Positions 27,336 through 35,099 of a stretch of 64,000 nucleotides of DNA are shown one piece after another (position 1 is the stretch's first letter; every line of letters begins with the position of its first letter). Origin of the DNA: DATNPX01 sp036702975 (GTDB lineage Bacteria; Cyanobacteriota; Vampirovibrionia; Obscuribacterales; Obscuribacteraceae); the NCBI GenBank assembly GCA_036702975.1, contig DATNPX010000016.1, forward strand, positions 310,001-374,000. The letters run 5' to 3'. The notes beneath the pieces are model-generated. The model saw nothing but the letters and a program-made list of their open reading frames with translations, was not told the DNA's origin and did no database searches. A program made the translations under genes and the position numbers.

Positions 27336-29003
27336 ATGACCAATCGGAAAGCGGCGATAACTTCGTCTTTGTCACTGTTTTTGCCACTATCTTTGACGCT
27401 CCTTTTGTCGTCCCCAATGCTCTCACCAGCTTCCGCGTTTGCTGCCACAACTGCGAGTCAGGCGAACCAGCCATCAACAAATTCCAATGAAACGATAAAG
27501 TTTACACCGCGTTTCCCAGAGGCAACGACAACTGGGGAGAGCGTCCGCGCGGCCATCAGCGAAATCGATCAATTGGCGCAAAAACAGGTGAATGAAAACG
27601 TCGTGCCAGGCATGGCTATAGCGATTGTATACAAGGATGCAGTTGTCTTTGTTAAAGGCTACGGCGTGCGCAGTACCGCCACCACTGACAAAATTGATCC
27701 CGATACGGTGTTTCAATTGGCCTCTGTTTCGAAATCGCTAGCGGCAACAGCTGTTGCATCATTAGTTGGCGAAGGCAAGATCTCGTGGGACTCAAAGATT
27801 TGCGATCTAGATCCGGCTTTTGCCATGTATGACCCATGGGTGACGAGCCAACTAACCGTTCGTGACTTGTTCGCGCATCGCAGTGGCTTACCAGACCACG
27901 CAGGAGATCCGCTCGAAGACCTTGGCTTTGATAGAGCTCAGGTACTGCATCGATTGCGATTTCAAAAACCCGATAGCAGCTTGCGTGCACATTATGCTTA
28001 CACGAACTTTGGGCTGACAGAAGGGGCTGTAGCCGCAGCAAGAGCCTATGACACAAGCTGGGAAGATGTTTGCCAATCGAGACTGTATGCACCATTGGGA
28101 ATGAATTCCACAAGCTCGCGCCATTCAGACTTTGTTGCTCGCACTAACAAAGCGCAACTGCATGTGTTAGTGGATGGGAAGTGGGTGGCAAAAAATCACC
28201 GCGACCCAGATGCGCAATCACCAGCCGGTGGAGCAAGTGCATCTGTAAATGATCTGGCGAAGTGGATGCGCATGCATCTTGCTGGTGGGAAATTCGAAGG
28301 CAAGCAAATAATAGCTGCGGCTCCTCTAGCTGAGGCTTATCGTCCCCACATGTTCACTCACTACAGTCCGATCACTGGTCTGCCTGAGTTTTACGGACTG
28401 GGATTCAATGTCGGTTACGACAGGGAAGGTCGATTGCACCTCAGTCATTCAGGCGGCTTTGCCATGGGAGCCGCGACAAATTTTCAAATGATACCATCTG
28501 AAAATTTGGGAATCTGCGTACTGACAAATGCATGTCCGATTGGAGTGGCCGAAGGAATCGCCAGTACATTCAGCGATCTGGCGTTGTATGGCAAGACTAC
28601 TCAGAACTGGATTGCGCTTTACCGGCAAGTTTTTTCCGATCCCTCTACTCTGGCAATGTCCAAAGCTCATGATTACAAACTTGCACCACCGACGGAGACA
28701 GCCGCATTGAAAAACGCTGCTTACTTAGGCGTTTATCACAATGACCTGGCTGGAGATCTAGAGATCAGTGAACGAGATGGCGGGCTGGCGATGGCGGTCG
28801 GTCCGAAGAAGACGGTATTTGCTTTGAAGCACTACGACCACGATACGTTTACCTACGTCGTTAATAGCGAGAATACGATCGGAGTGACCGGACTGACGTT
28901 CAGTATCCAGGCAGGAGGCAAAGCTAGTAGCGTAGTCTTGGAAAATCTCAACGAATTTGGACAAGGAGAGTTCATGCGTGTTGAGAGGTCGCCGGGCAAG
29001 TAA
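27336..29003 (+). CDS. class-C beta-lactamase-fold serine hydrolase with C-terminal DUF3471-like domain
   Basis: 555 residues. The Sec signal peptide runs to about residue 36. The penicillin-binding fold (about 75-420) has the nucleophile motif SVSK at 130-133, the YTN triad at 222-224 and the HSG motif (LSHSGGFAMG) in place of KTG. All three active-site elements are intact. A beta-rich C-terminal domain (about 450-550) resembles DUF3471, common in the Pab87/EstB-like family. It probably hydrolyses D-amino-acid peptides or esters in the periplasm rather than antibiotics. The start has GAGGAG six bases upstream. Confidence 0.88.
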   Translation: MTNRKAAITSSLSLFLPLSLTLLLSSPMLSPASAFAATTASQANQPSTNSNETIKFTPRFPEATTTGESVRAAISEIDQLAQKQVNENVVPGMAIAIVYKDAVVFVKGYGVRSTATTDKIDPDTVFQLASVSKSLAATAVASLVGEGKISWDSKICDLDPAFAMYDPWVTSQLTVRDLFAHRSGLPDHAGDPLEDLGFDRAQVLHRLRFQKPDSSLRAHYAYTNFGLTEGAVAAARAYDTSWEDVCQSRLYAPLGMNSTSSRHSDFVARTNKAQLHVLVDGKWVAKNHRDPDAQSPAGGASASVNDLAKWMRMHLAGGKFEGKQIIAAAPLAEAYRPHMFTHYSPITGLPEFYGLGFNVGYDREGRLHLSHSGGFAMGAATNFQMIPSENLGICVLTNACPIGVAEGIASTFSDLALYGKTTQNWIALYRQVFSDPSTLAMSKAHDYKLAPPTETAALKNAAYLGVYHNDLAGDLEISERDGGLAMAVGPKKTVFALKHYDHDTFTYVVNSENTIGVTGLTFSIQAGGKASSVVLENLNEFGQGEFMRVERSPGK

Positions 29004-29039
29004 AGTGCTGCAAACAGACGCCGCAGTCCTTGTGAGGTC

Positions 29040-29528
29040 CTAAGCCTTCATTCCGCTGTGCCCCAGGTAAGGATCTTCGGAAGCGATAGCCGCGGCCTTT
29101 AGACCGAGCTTTTTAAGCAAGGCGATCAGCAGCAATTTTTCGCTCGCTGAGAGCCCACTAGCCGCCTCAGACAGAGCCCTAGCGTGGTCTTCAAATATAG
29201 ACGTGATCAATTCGCGACCATTGTCTGTTAATGATATAAGCTTCGTGCGCCTGTCGAACTCACAATTGACTCTCTGCACCAGACGACGCCTTTCCAGCCG
29301 ATCGATAGCGGCCGTCATGGACGCATTCGCAAGCAGAACCTTACTTCCTATGGCGCAGATCGGCAGATTTCCTTTATGCAATAAGCACTCAAGAATGGCG
29401 AAATCGGTCGGGATTAAGCCAGCGCCACCTATATGAGCTGCAGCGCACTGTTGCATTGCGTTGCTAGCCCTACTCAGCACAACGTAAAGCTTTAAGGATA
29501 TGGCTGGCTCTAAATCTTCTGTGGTCAT
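29040..29528 (-). CDS. MarR-family transcriptional regulator
   Basis: About 162 residues with the winged-helix core: IGGAGLIPTDFAILECLLH, ASMTAAIDRLERRRLVQR for the recognition helix, then DRRTKLISLTDNGRELI for the wing. The fold is complete. It is divergent from the second yceI gene; the shared intergenic region carries repeated operator-like boxes, so it very likely represses yceI and itself. ATG 29528 is preferred; ATG 29549 would overlap the first operator palindrome. Confidence 0.88.
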   Translation of the reverse strand: MTTEDLEPAISLKLYVVLSRASNAMQQCAAAHIGGAGLIPTDFAILECLLHKGNLPICAIGSKVLLANASMTAAIDRLERRRLVQRVNCEFDRRTKLISLTDNGRELITSIFEDHARALSEAASGLSASEKLLLIALLKKLGLKAAAIASEDPYLGHSGMKA

Positions 29529-29548
29529 TTCACAATAATAGCAAAACA

Positions 29549-29607
29549 TTTGACATCAAATAGTTTGACAGGCAATAGTTTGTTTATATAATAGTTTGAT
29601 ATCGAAG
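29549..29607 (+). promoter_or_regulatory. consensus promoter overlapped by MarR-type operator boxes
   Basis: TTGACA (29565-29570), a 16-base spacer and TATAAT (29587-29592) form a nearly ideal sigma70-like promoter reading towards yceI. ATAGTTTG occurs three times (29560, 29575, 29591), at 15- and 16-base steps. TTTGACATCAAA (29549-29560) is a 5-2-5 palindrome and TTTGATATCGAA (29596-29607) a near copy. The boxes flank and overlap both hexamers, as expected for a tight repressor site. Confidence 0.7.
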
Positions 29608-29646
29608 CATTTTTATACTTCATCTCATTCAAATTGGAGGTTCTTA

Positions 29647-30267
29647 ATGACTGCTGCAAAAATCACCACACTCGACAAGGGAAAACTACTAGGACTTTTA
29701 GCAGCTTCCTTGGTTTCGATATCGCCCGCAAGGGCCGCGGATGGTTGGTCCATAGACCCCACTCATTCACAGGCAAATTTCACCGTTCGCCACATGATGG
29801 TCTCTAACGTGCGCGGAAGTTTCTCCAAACTTCAGGGAAAAGCGTCCTATGACGGCAAAGATCTGCAAGGCGCAAGCGTGGAAGCGAACATCGACGCAAG
29901 CTCTATCGATACGCATGATGCAAAAAGAGATGGACATCTTAAATCACCGGACTTCTTTGACGTAGCGAAATACCCTGAAATCAAATTCGTTTCAAAGAAA
30001 GTCGTTTCCACAAAAAATGGCATTGACATAGAAGGCAATCTCACACTGCACGGAATAACTAAACCAGTCGTACTACACGGCAGCAAGCTCAGTGAGCCAG
30101 TCAAAGATCCATACGGCAATATCCGCATTGGAACAGTTGCCACCACACAAATAAATCGCAAAGACTTCGGCATGACCTTTAATCAGCAACTCGACAACGG
30201 CGGACTGATGGTCGGCGAAGAAGTTGGCATCGAGCTTGACGTAGAACTAGTTAAGAACAAAGGCTAG
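29647..30267 (+). CDS. YceI-family periplasmic protein, copy 2
   Basis: About 206 residues. ATG 29647 follows TTGGAGG by about six bases, which decides it against an upstream ATG at 29596. The signal peptide ends near SPARAA. The barrel motifs WSIDPTHSQANFTVRHMMVS, HDAKRDGHLKSPDFFD and RKDFGMTFNQQLDNGG closely parallel copy 1 at 9015, so it is a paralogue. It probably binds an isoprenoid or other lipophile in the periplasm. It is controlled by the MarR-type boxes upstream. Confidence 0.9.
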   Translation: MTAAKITTLDKGKLLGLLAASLVSISPARAADGWSIDPTHSQANFTVRHMMVSNVRGSFSKLQGKASYDGKDLQGASVEANIDASSIDTHDAKRDGHLKSPDFFDVAKYPEIKFVSKKVVSTKNGIDIEGNLTLHGITKPVVLHGSKLSEPVKDPYGNIRIGTVATTQINRKDFGMTFNQQLDNGGLMVGEEVGIELDVELVKNKG

Positions 30268-30307
30268 AAGCGATCTAACAATCAATTTCTAGAAATAGAG
30301 GACGGCC

Positions 30308-30339
30308 CTGGCAGGTTTCAGCGGACTGAAGCCTGCCAG
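30308..30339. terminator. strong hairpin between convergent yceI and hsp20 genes
   Basis: CTGGCAGGTTTCAG (30308-30321) pairs with CTGAAGCCTGCCAG (30326-30339): 14 pairs with one G-T wobble, capped by a CGGA tetraloop. It lies 40 bases past the yceI stop and 24 before the hsp20 stop. No T-tract follows on either strand, so it may work with Rho or as a 3' stabiliser. Confidence 0.55.
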
Positions 30340-30363
30340 TTGTGGGGGGTGAAATCAATGGTG

Positions 30364-30927
30364 TCAGCTTTTTGGCAGTGTTACCGTTAGCACGCCATCT
30401 TTCACGCTAGCTTGGACCTTGTCGGCGTTGACTTTACAAGGCAAATGTACTGACTGCTCAAATGACTCGTCGAAAGACTCAAATTTGTTATTGTTCTTTT
30501 CTTCTTGTTTTTTGTGCGCTCTTATTGTCACTGCGTGTTCGCTGGCTTCCACTTTGACGTCTTTTTCGTCCATGCCTGGTACCTGGGCAATCACGCGCAA
30601 TTCCTTGTCGCCGTCAATTGTCTGCAGCTTCGGGGTCGCAGGCGAAAAATCTATGAGTGGTACAAGTGGCAAAGGCTTCAAAGTCCAGTTCACTGGAGAA
30701 AACAAAGGATCAACATAGATATCCCAAAGATGTGGCGCGATCAATCGATTGACCTTGCCAGGTTCTGGCTCTTCTACTTTCTGCACTGGTACGCTTGCAG
30801 CCTCACTGGCGTAGACCCTGTTGTTCTTGTCTAAAAATTCCCTGCCAGCAAAGCCGCCGGCGAAACCAAGCGCCAACGACAACGCAACAATCACAGCCAT
30901 TTGGGCTCTTTCTCCTATCACTTTCAT
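30364..30927 (-). CDS. Hsp20/alpha-crystallin small heat-shock protein with N-terminal membrane anchor
   Basis: About 187 residues from ATG 30927, which has GGAGG upstream. Residues about 10-30 (VIVALSLALGFAGGFAGREF) form a hydrophobic segment, so the protein is tethered to or exported across the inner membrane. The alpha-crystallin domain lies near the C-terminus: KELRVIAQVPGMDEKDVKVE, then VHLPCKVNADKVQASVKDGVLTV (given in part). The usual C-terminal I-x-I motif is missing; the chain ends at TLPKS. It is expected to hold unfolding envelope proteins. Membrane-anchored members are a minority in this family. Confidence 0.85.
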   Translation of the reverse strand: MKVIGERAQMAVIVALSLALGFAGGFAGREFLDKNNRVYASEAASVPVQKVEEPEPGKVNRLIAPHLWDIYVDPLFSPVNWTLKPLPLVPLIDFSPATPKLQTIDGDKELRVIAQVPGMDEKDVKVEASEHAVTIRAHKKQEEKNNNKFESFDESFEQSVHLPCKVNADKVQASVKDGVLTVTLPKS

Positions 30928-31056
30928 GATTGTTACCTCCACAACAACGGGTAGTGCTAGTAATTGGGGCCGCTGGCCCTGGCACCATCGAAGCCCCAAT
31001 TTTAAATCTGACTCATTCCAGGCAGTTCTAGAGTGACAAGAGCACGCTGAAACGCA

Positions 31057-31554
31057 CTAACTTGCCACCTCCTGTTGTGGTTCCGCACGCTCTTCGAACA
31101 TACAAACTCTCTTTCTGGTATGAGACTGCTTGCGCCTCCGCTGTCTTCCTATTTCGTCACCGCAATTGGTGTCAAGTATTTCAAGCGACTTAAGCGCCTC
31201 TCCGCGCACCCAGCCATTATCATCTTCTGCTAACACTTCTAAAAGCTTTCGTGGCGCGCTGATGCTTTGGGCTAGCCCGTGCCGGACAACAATGTCAGAA
31301 TCCCGGGCTAACAGATTTAGCACAGATTCATCAGAAGATGGATTACAGCCTGCCGCTACACGAACTTCATGATTTGCGTCGTGCGCTAGATTCCACAACA
31401 GCTCAGGCGAGACAGCCGGATTTTCTGCGACCCGCATGCGGATCTTGTCACAAAAATGTTCAGCCAGGACTCTCAGCTGTTCTGGTTTGGTCCTAGTGGA
31501 ACCAGCCAAGATGTATTGTTCAAGCAGTTCTTCATTGATTTTTGCAGCTTCCAT
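31057..31554 (-). CDS. LRV/HEAT-like repeat protein
   Basis: About 165 residues from ATG 31554, with GGAGGTG upstream. Repeats of about 24 residues, such as KIRMRVAENPAVSPELLWNL, HEVRVAAGCNPSSDESVLNL and IVVRHGLAQSISAPRKLLEV, follow the leucine-rich-repeat-variant (LRV) pattern VR..vA.NP..p...L..L. The C-terminus is Arg/Lys-rich. There is no signal peptide. It is probably a cytosolic protein-binding platform; partners are unknown. Confidence 0.7.
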   Translation of the reverse strand: MEAAKINEELLEQYILAGSTRTKPEQLRVLAEHFCDKIRMRVAENPAVSPELLWNLAHDANHEVRVAAGCNPSSDESVLNLLARDSDIVVRHGLAQSISAPRKLLEVLAEDDNGWVRGEALKSLEILDTNCGDEIGRQRRRKQSHTRKRVCMFEERAEPQQEVAS

Positions 31555-31750
31555 AATGTCGCACCTCCGAAGAAAATAGCAAAGGTGTGTATAAAACAGA
31601 AGTTGTATATTTGGTAGGCGACCCGCTTTACGAATAACGTCACCCAATTATTTTGTTACCAGATTTCATTTTTTTCGTGAGCAATTTCAAGCAAATTTTT
31701 AGCTTCCTGAATCAAATAAAAAGCTGCGCCGGTCCTCTTGATAGACTTTG

Positions 31751-32182
31751 CTATAAGACGGTCTGCGCACCGGGATGATGGACATATTCCTGTTTGTTTT
31801 TCAGACACGTCTCTATCTGCCTAGCCATCAGCTCCGGATCAAATTTCTCCATTGTCAGATAAAGATCGACACCCATGGTTTCTGCTGCTATCTTGAGTCC
31901 TCCTCGGACAGAGCGAGCAAACGAGCTGACAGCCGAGCAATAGAATACAAGCGGTATGTTTTTTAGTGTCGGATGATGCTTCAATGCTTTGGTGAAATCA
32001 AATACATCACTTTCTTGAAGATAAACAGCGCAAACGATGAGGTCGAAGTGCTCGTGTTGCAATCGTTGAAGCGCTTTTAACTCATGGCGCACAAAAACCA
32101 ACTCGTGGCCCCGTGGCAACAACGCTTCTTTCAGATTGCTAATGTTCTGCTCCATTTCTTGAAGAACTAGTATTCTTGCCAT
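31751..32182 (-). CDS. degenerate response-regulator receiver (pseudo-receiver)
   Basis: 143 residues with the CheY-like alternation of strands and helices: ARILVLQEMEQNISNL, HFDLIVCAVYLQESDVFDF, IPLVFYCSAVS and LYLTMEKFDPELM. The position of the phosphorylated Asp (usual DLIVLD) is Ala52, and the acidic pair after the first strand is Gln8-Glu9. Phosphorylation is therefore unlikely. It may signal by binding partners. No output domain is attached and no kinase is adjacent. Confidence 0.65.
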   Translation of the reverse strand: MARILVLQEMEQNISNLKEALLPRGHELVFVRHELKALQRLQHEHFDLIVCAVYLQESDVFDFTKALKHHPTLKNIPLVFYCSAVSSFARSVRGGLKIAAETMGVDLYLTMEKFDPELMARQIETCLKNKQEYVHHPGAQTVL

Positions 32183-32261
32183 AATTCGCGGTCCTCTATG
32201 AGTTTACGCACGGTTCGACGCTCATTGTCTTGTCCAGTTCCACCTGTATGAGCCATCCCGC

Positions 32262-32275
32262 GTGACCCCGGTCAC
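32262..32275. promoter_or_regulatory. short perfect palindrome upstream of the pseudo-receiver
   Basis: GTGACCCCGGTCAC is a 6-2-6 palindrome about 80 bases upstream of the pseudo-receiver start. It could be an operator; nothing else supports it. Confidence 0.25.
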
Positions 32276-32342
32276 TACCGTCAATAGATGACGTTAGCCT
32301 CCGGCAGGGGCATTTAAATGGCGAAAATTCAGTGAATTGATG

Positions 32343-33296
32343 TCATTCAGGACAATAGGAAAACCCTAGCACCAACTTGCCTCGTGTGCGTTTTGTCTCG
32401 ATGTGCCTATGCGCGTCTACCACTGCGGCAATGGGGTACACACACTCGATTATGGGAGAAAATTCTTTTGCTAATAATTGTGCGGCAAGATATTCGAGAT
32501 CGCTTTTATTAGATTTCACCTTAATTAGATGAGCCTTTGATGCTGAATTCGCTGTGTTCTCCATCTCCAAGAAAATCTGCTTACTAGGAACGGTAGTTAT
32601 GTAATTGCCTTTGTCTGTGAGCAAATGCCTAACTGTCTCGAATGACTTGTTGCCATAGACGTCAAAAAAACAATCGACAATAACGTCCAATTGTTCGGGA
32701 GGAGCCACTTCATAGTCGACCACTTCATCGGCACCGAGACTTTTGCAAAAATCGCGGTTGCGTTGGCTGCATACCGCAATCACGCGAGCCCCGAACATTC
32801 TCGCCAATTGAATTGCAAAAGTTCCCACGCCACCGGAAGCCCCGTTGATGCAGACACTATCGCCAGCTTTGATGGCTGCCAGGTCGCGGAGTGATTGCAG
32901 AGCAGTGAGTGCCGCAATGGGCATTGCAGCCCCTTCTTCAATCGAAACGCCAGGCGGTAAAATCGCACATTCATCTTCGGACGCACACACGAGTTCACAA
33001 TGAGCGCCGCCGCTCCAATCGTTGAGAGAGCCAAAAACACGATCGTTCACCTTGAAAGATGTCACAGCCTCTCCGACACAAAATATGATACCGGCAAAAT
33101 CATAGCCTACGCGTTTCGGAAATTCCCGCCCAGTCAAGGCGCGAAACAACCCTCGCCGGACAAAGGCATCTTTGGGATTGATACCGGCAGCCTCAACCTT
33201 GACCAGAACTTCATGGGCTCCTGGCACAGGCTGCTCGACTTCACGAATTTGCAAAACCTCAGGCGGACCGAAATTGTCGTATTCCACTGCCAGCAA
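32343..33296 (-). CDS. zinc-independent quinone oxidoreductase / MDR family
   Basis: 317 residues. The start MLAVEYDNFGPPEVLQIREV and VLVKVEAAGINPKDAFVRRG match quinone oxidoreductases. The Rossmann motif INGASGGVGTFAIQLARMFG (about 150-169) binds NADPH. There is no structural zinc Cys set. It probably reduces quinones or enones in the cytosol. The upstream intergenic region, shared with the divergent oxygenase gene, holds a dispersed palindromic repeat. Confidence 0.87.
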   Translation of the reverse strand: MLAVEYDNFGPPEVLQIREVEQPVPGAHEVLVKVEAAGINPKDAFVRRGLFRALTGREFPKRVGYDFAGIIFCVGEAVTSFKVNDRVFGSLNDWSGGAHCELVCASEDECAILPPGVSIEEGAAMPIAALTALQSLRDLAAIKAGDSVCINGASGGVGTFAIQLARMFGARVIAVCSQRNRDFCKSLGADEVVDYEVAPPEQLDVIVDCFFDVYGNKSFETVRHLLTDKGNYITTVPSKQIFLEMENTANSASKAHLIKVKSNKSDLEYLAAQLLAKEFSPIIECVYPIAAVVDAHRHIETKRTRGKLVLGFSYCPE

Positions 33297-33420
33297 ACCA
33301 GCACCTCCGGGGTCTATCTTAACTTTGGCAAATACCTGCGACTTACGTCGGATTTCAATTATCGCTGAGGTTTCAAGTGATCAGCGCCGGAAATCATCGG
33401 TGCTTGGAATTTAATCGCTC

Positions 33421-33482
33421 GGGAATGAAGGCATGTTCCTGACCTCAGCAGCCCAAAAGAGGTCAGGGACATCCCTCATCCC
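33421..33482. repeat. dispersed palindromic repeat, copy A
   Basis: Left arm 33421-33446 and right arm 33459-33482 form a long stem with two bulges around a 12-base loop (AGCAGCCCAAAA). The core CCTGACCTC/GAGGTCAGG and the loop recur at 50475-50546. It lies between two divergent genes, so it is not a terminator for either of them. The rest of this 317-base gap shows only a TGTCAC direct repeat near 33535-33551. Confidence 0.75.
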
Positions 33483-33613
33483 TCTCTATTTCTCTTAGGA
33501 CGGCTGCAGTAGTAATTGCCGCATCGCTTGTCACATGAATGTCACGAGTGGATGGCTAGCATCCAACTTGGCAAGCCGTTGCATTTTACTCACCACAGGA
33601 CAAAAGCACGCAC

Positions 33614-34372
33614 ATGAAAGTAATTACAAGAAATGCGGAACAACTTATACGCTCCGGTTGGGTGCGTCTTAAAACGGCATCTCTGCCTCAAGAACGGCTG
33701 GAAGAGTGCTACAGGAACTGGATGGACTTCTTCGGCTCTCCAGAAACAGAAGCATTTGCCGCCCTTCCGGGCGAGCTCGACGGTTACTTCCCTATGCGAA
33801 GCGAAAAAGCCGTTGGCGCATCCTCACCAGATCCAAAAGAGTTTTTTCACTGGTATCGTGATGGAAGATGCCCGAAATCATGCGCCGCATCGACGAAAGA
33901 GATCTTTTCACGATTGGAAGAGATTGCATTTAATCTATTTGATGAACTATCAGATGCACTGCCTGAACTGAAGGTTTTTACGAAAGGTATTCGCACAAGC
34001 AAACGACTGGTTTTGCGTGTCGCTCACTATTCCGCGAAGAACGAACCTTTCCTGAATTCGGCGCACGAAGATATTGATTTTATAACTATACTTCCTCCAG
34101 CAACAGAAGCAGGATTGGAAGCATTTGAGAATGGCCAATGGATACCTGCTGCAGCCAAACCAGGAGAATGTATTGCTTTGAGTGGTGACATGCTTACGGA
34201 AGCGACGGCTGGCAAAATACGACCACTGAGGCATCGCGTCATCTCTCAAGTTTCAGAGCGCCTGTCTATGTCATTTTTCATGAATCCGGATGACGATGTG
34301 CGACTATCTTCGCGTTGGTCTGCTGGAGAACTTCTCTCGGACCGGCTCCGTGAAATCGGAATTGCAGTTTAG
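33614..34372 (+). CDS. 2-oxoglutarate/Fe(II)-dependent oxygenase (isopenicillin N synthase-like fold)
   Basis: 252 residues. The metal triad is visible as H151-x-D153 (SAHEDIDFITILPP) and H207 (PLRHRVISQ), followed by R216-x-S218 (ERLSMSFFM), the 2-oxoglutarate carboxylate anchor. The order and spacing match the 2OG-Fe(II) family related to IPNS, though the protein is shorter than plant members. It should hydroxylate or desaturate a small molecule in the cytosol; the substrate is unknown. Codons 85-96 are duplicated outside the gene (see the repeat features). Shine-Dalgarno is weak. Confidence 0.85.
   Translation: MKVITRNAEQLIRSGWVRLKTASLPQERLEECYRNWMDFFGSPETEAFAALPGELDGYFPMRSEKAVGASSPDPKEFFHWYRDGRCPKSCAASTKEIFSRLEEIAFNLFDELSDALPELKVFTKGIRTSKRLVLRVAHYSAKNEPFLNSAHEDIDFITILPPATEAGLEAFENGQWIPAAAKPGECIALSGDMLTEATAGKIRPLRHRVISQVSERLSMSFFMNPDDDVRLSSRWSAGELLSDRLREIGIAV
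33867..33899 (+). repeat. 33-bp perfect direct repeat, copy inside the oxygenase gene
   Basis: Begins GATGCCCGAAATCATGCGCC and is identical over 33 bases to 34418-34450. It encodes part of the region around residues 85-96 of the oxygenase. Confidence 0.9.
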
Positions 34373-34417
34373 ATCATACTGCAGTAGCGATCGTCACAGC
34401 AGTTGCATTGACACATT

Positions 34418-34450
34418 GATGCCCGAAATCATGCGCCGCATCGACGAAAG
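34418..34450 (+). repeat. 33-bp perfect direct repeat, copy downstream of the oxygenase gene
   Basis: Identical to 33867-33899 and 551 bases downstream of it. It lies between the oxygenase stop (34372) and the converging stop of the next gene at 34462. Flanking bases differ on both sides. Confidence 0.9.
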
Positions 34451-34461
34451 GGTTCACTAGC

Positions 34462-34938
34462 TCATTGCCGTTCGATGCTCAGCCGATGCACATCTATCGC
34501 ACCTTGATTTTCGATACCGATAATCAGCAGATAGTCATCGATATCACCTGTACTCACTGTGAAATTGCTCTCTCCAGAAGTTGAGCGTGTGCCGCCCCAT
34601 ACTGTGCGTGATGTAATTTCCTCAGGTTTTGATGCGCGCCTGAGCAAGGCGTAGAAATTCGTGTTCTCTTTACTTTCAACAATCTTGTACTGGAGCTGAA
34701 TCTTATAGGTCTGATGCGCTTTTAACAAACCCCGCGGTGAATGAAAAAAATCGTTCCACTGCTTTCCAGAATGCATCGAACTGTAAGTGACCACGTCCCT
34801 ATAAAGCACGCGATTGCTTTTCGCATTCTTTTCATGCGCTTCTTCGGCTGAGACCGGAGCCTTGAGAACAACGAAGCCTAGCAGAAGCAGTATTGCCATC
34901 GCTATCGATCGTTTTCCGGATACGAACTTAATTGCCAT
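34462..34938 (-). CDS. secreted protein of unknown function
   Basis: About 158 residues. ATG 34938 with GGTGA upstream gives a signal peptide ending near APVSAEE. The mature part is a beta-rich domain with LKAHQTYKIQLQYKIVESKE in the middle and GDIDDYLLIIGIENQG near the end, without Cys or catalytic motifs. It could be a periplasmic or surface beta-sandwich. I do not recognise the family. Confidence 0.55.
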   Translation of the reverse strand: MAIKFVSGKRSIAMAILLLLGFVVLKAPVSAEEAHEKNAKSNRVLYRDVVTYSSMHSGKQWNDFFHSPRGLLKAHQTYKIQLQYKIVESKENTNFYALLRRASKPEEITSRTVWGGTRSTSGESNFTVSTGDIDDYLLIIGIENQGAIDVHRLSIERQ

Positions 34939-35099
34939 TTCTATTTCACCACACAACAATGCAAACACTTATCATGGCATCGCCATCAACAATCATCCTA
35001 ACAAACCTTTTGAGCGTGACACTTCCACAAGAGAACACAGCGCCTCATCAACCTCAAACATCCAAAATTCTCAGAAATCGACCTGGCACGGGTCTCTCG

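Noticed and set aside
30900..30990. Possible CIRCE element upstream of the hsp20 gene
   Set aside because: No TTAGCACTC-N9-GAGTGCTAA inverted repeat is present.
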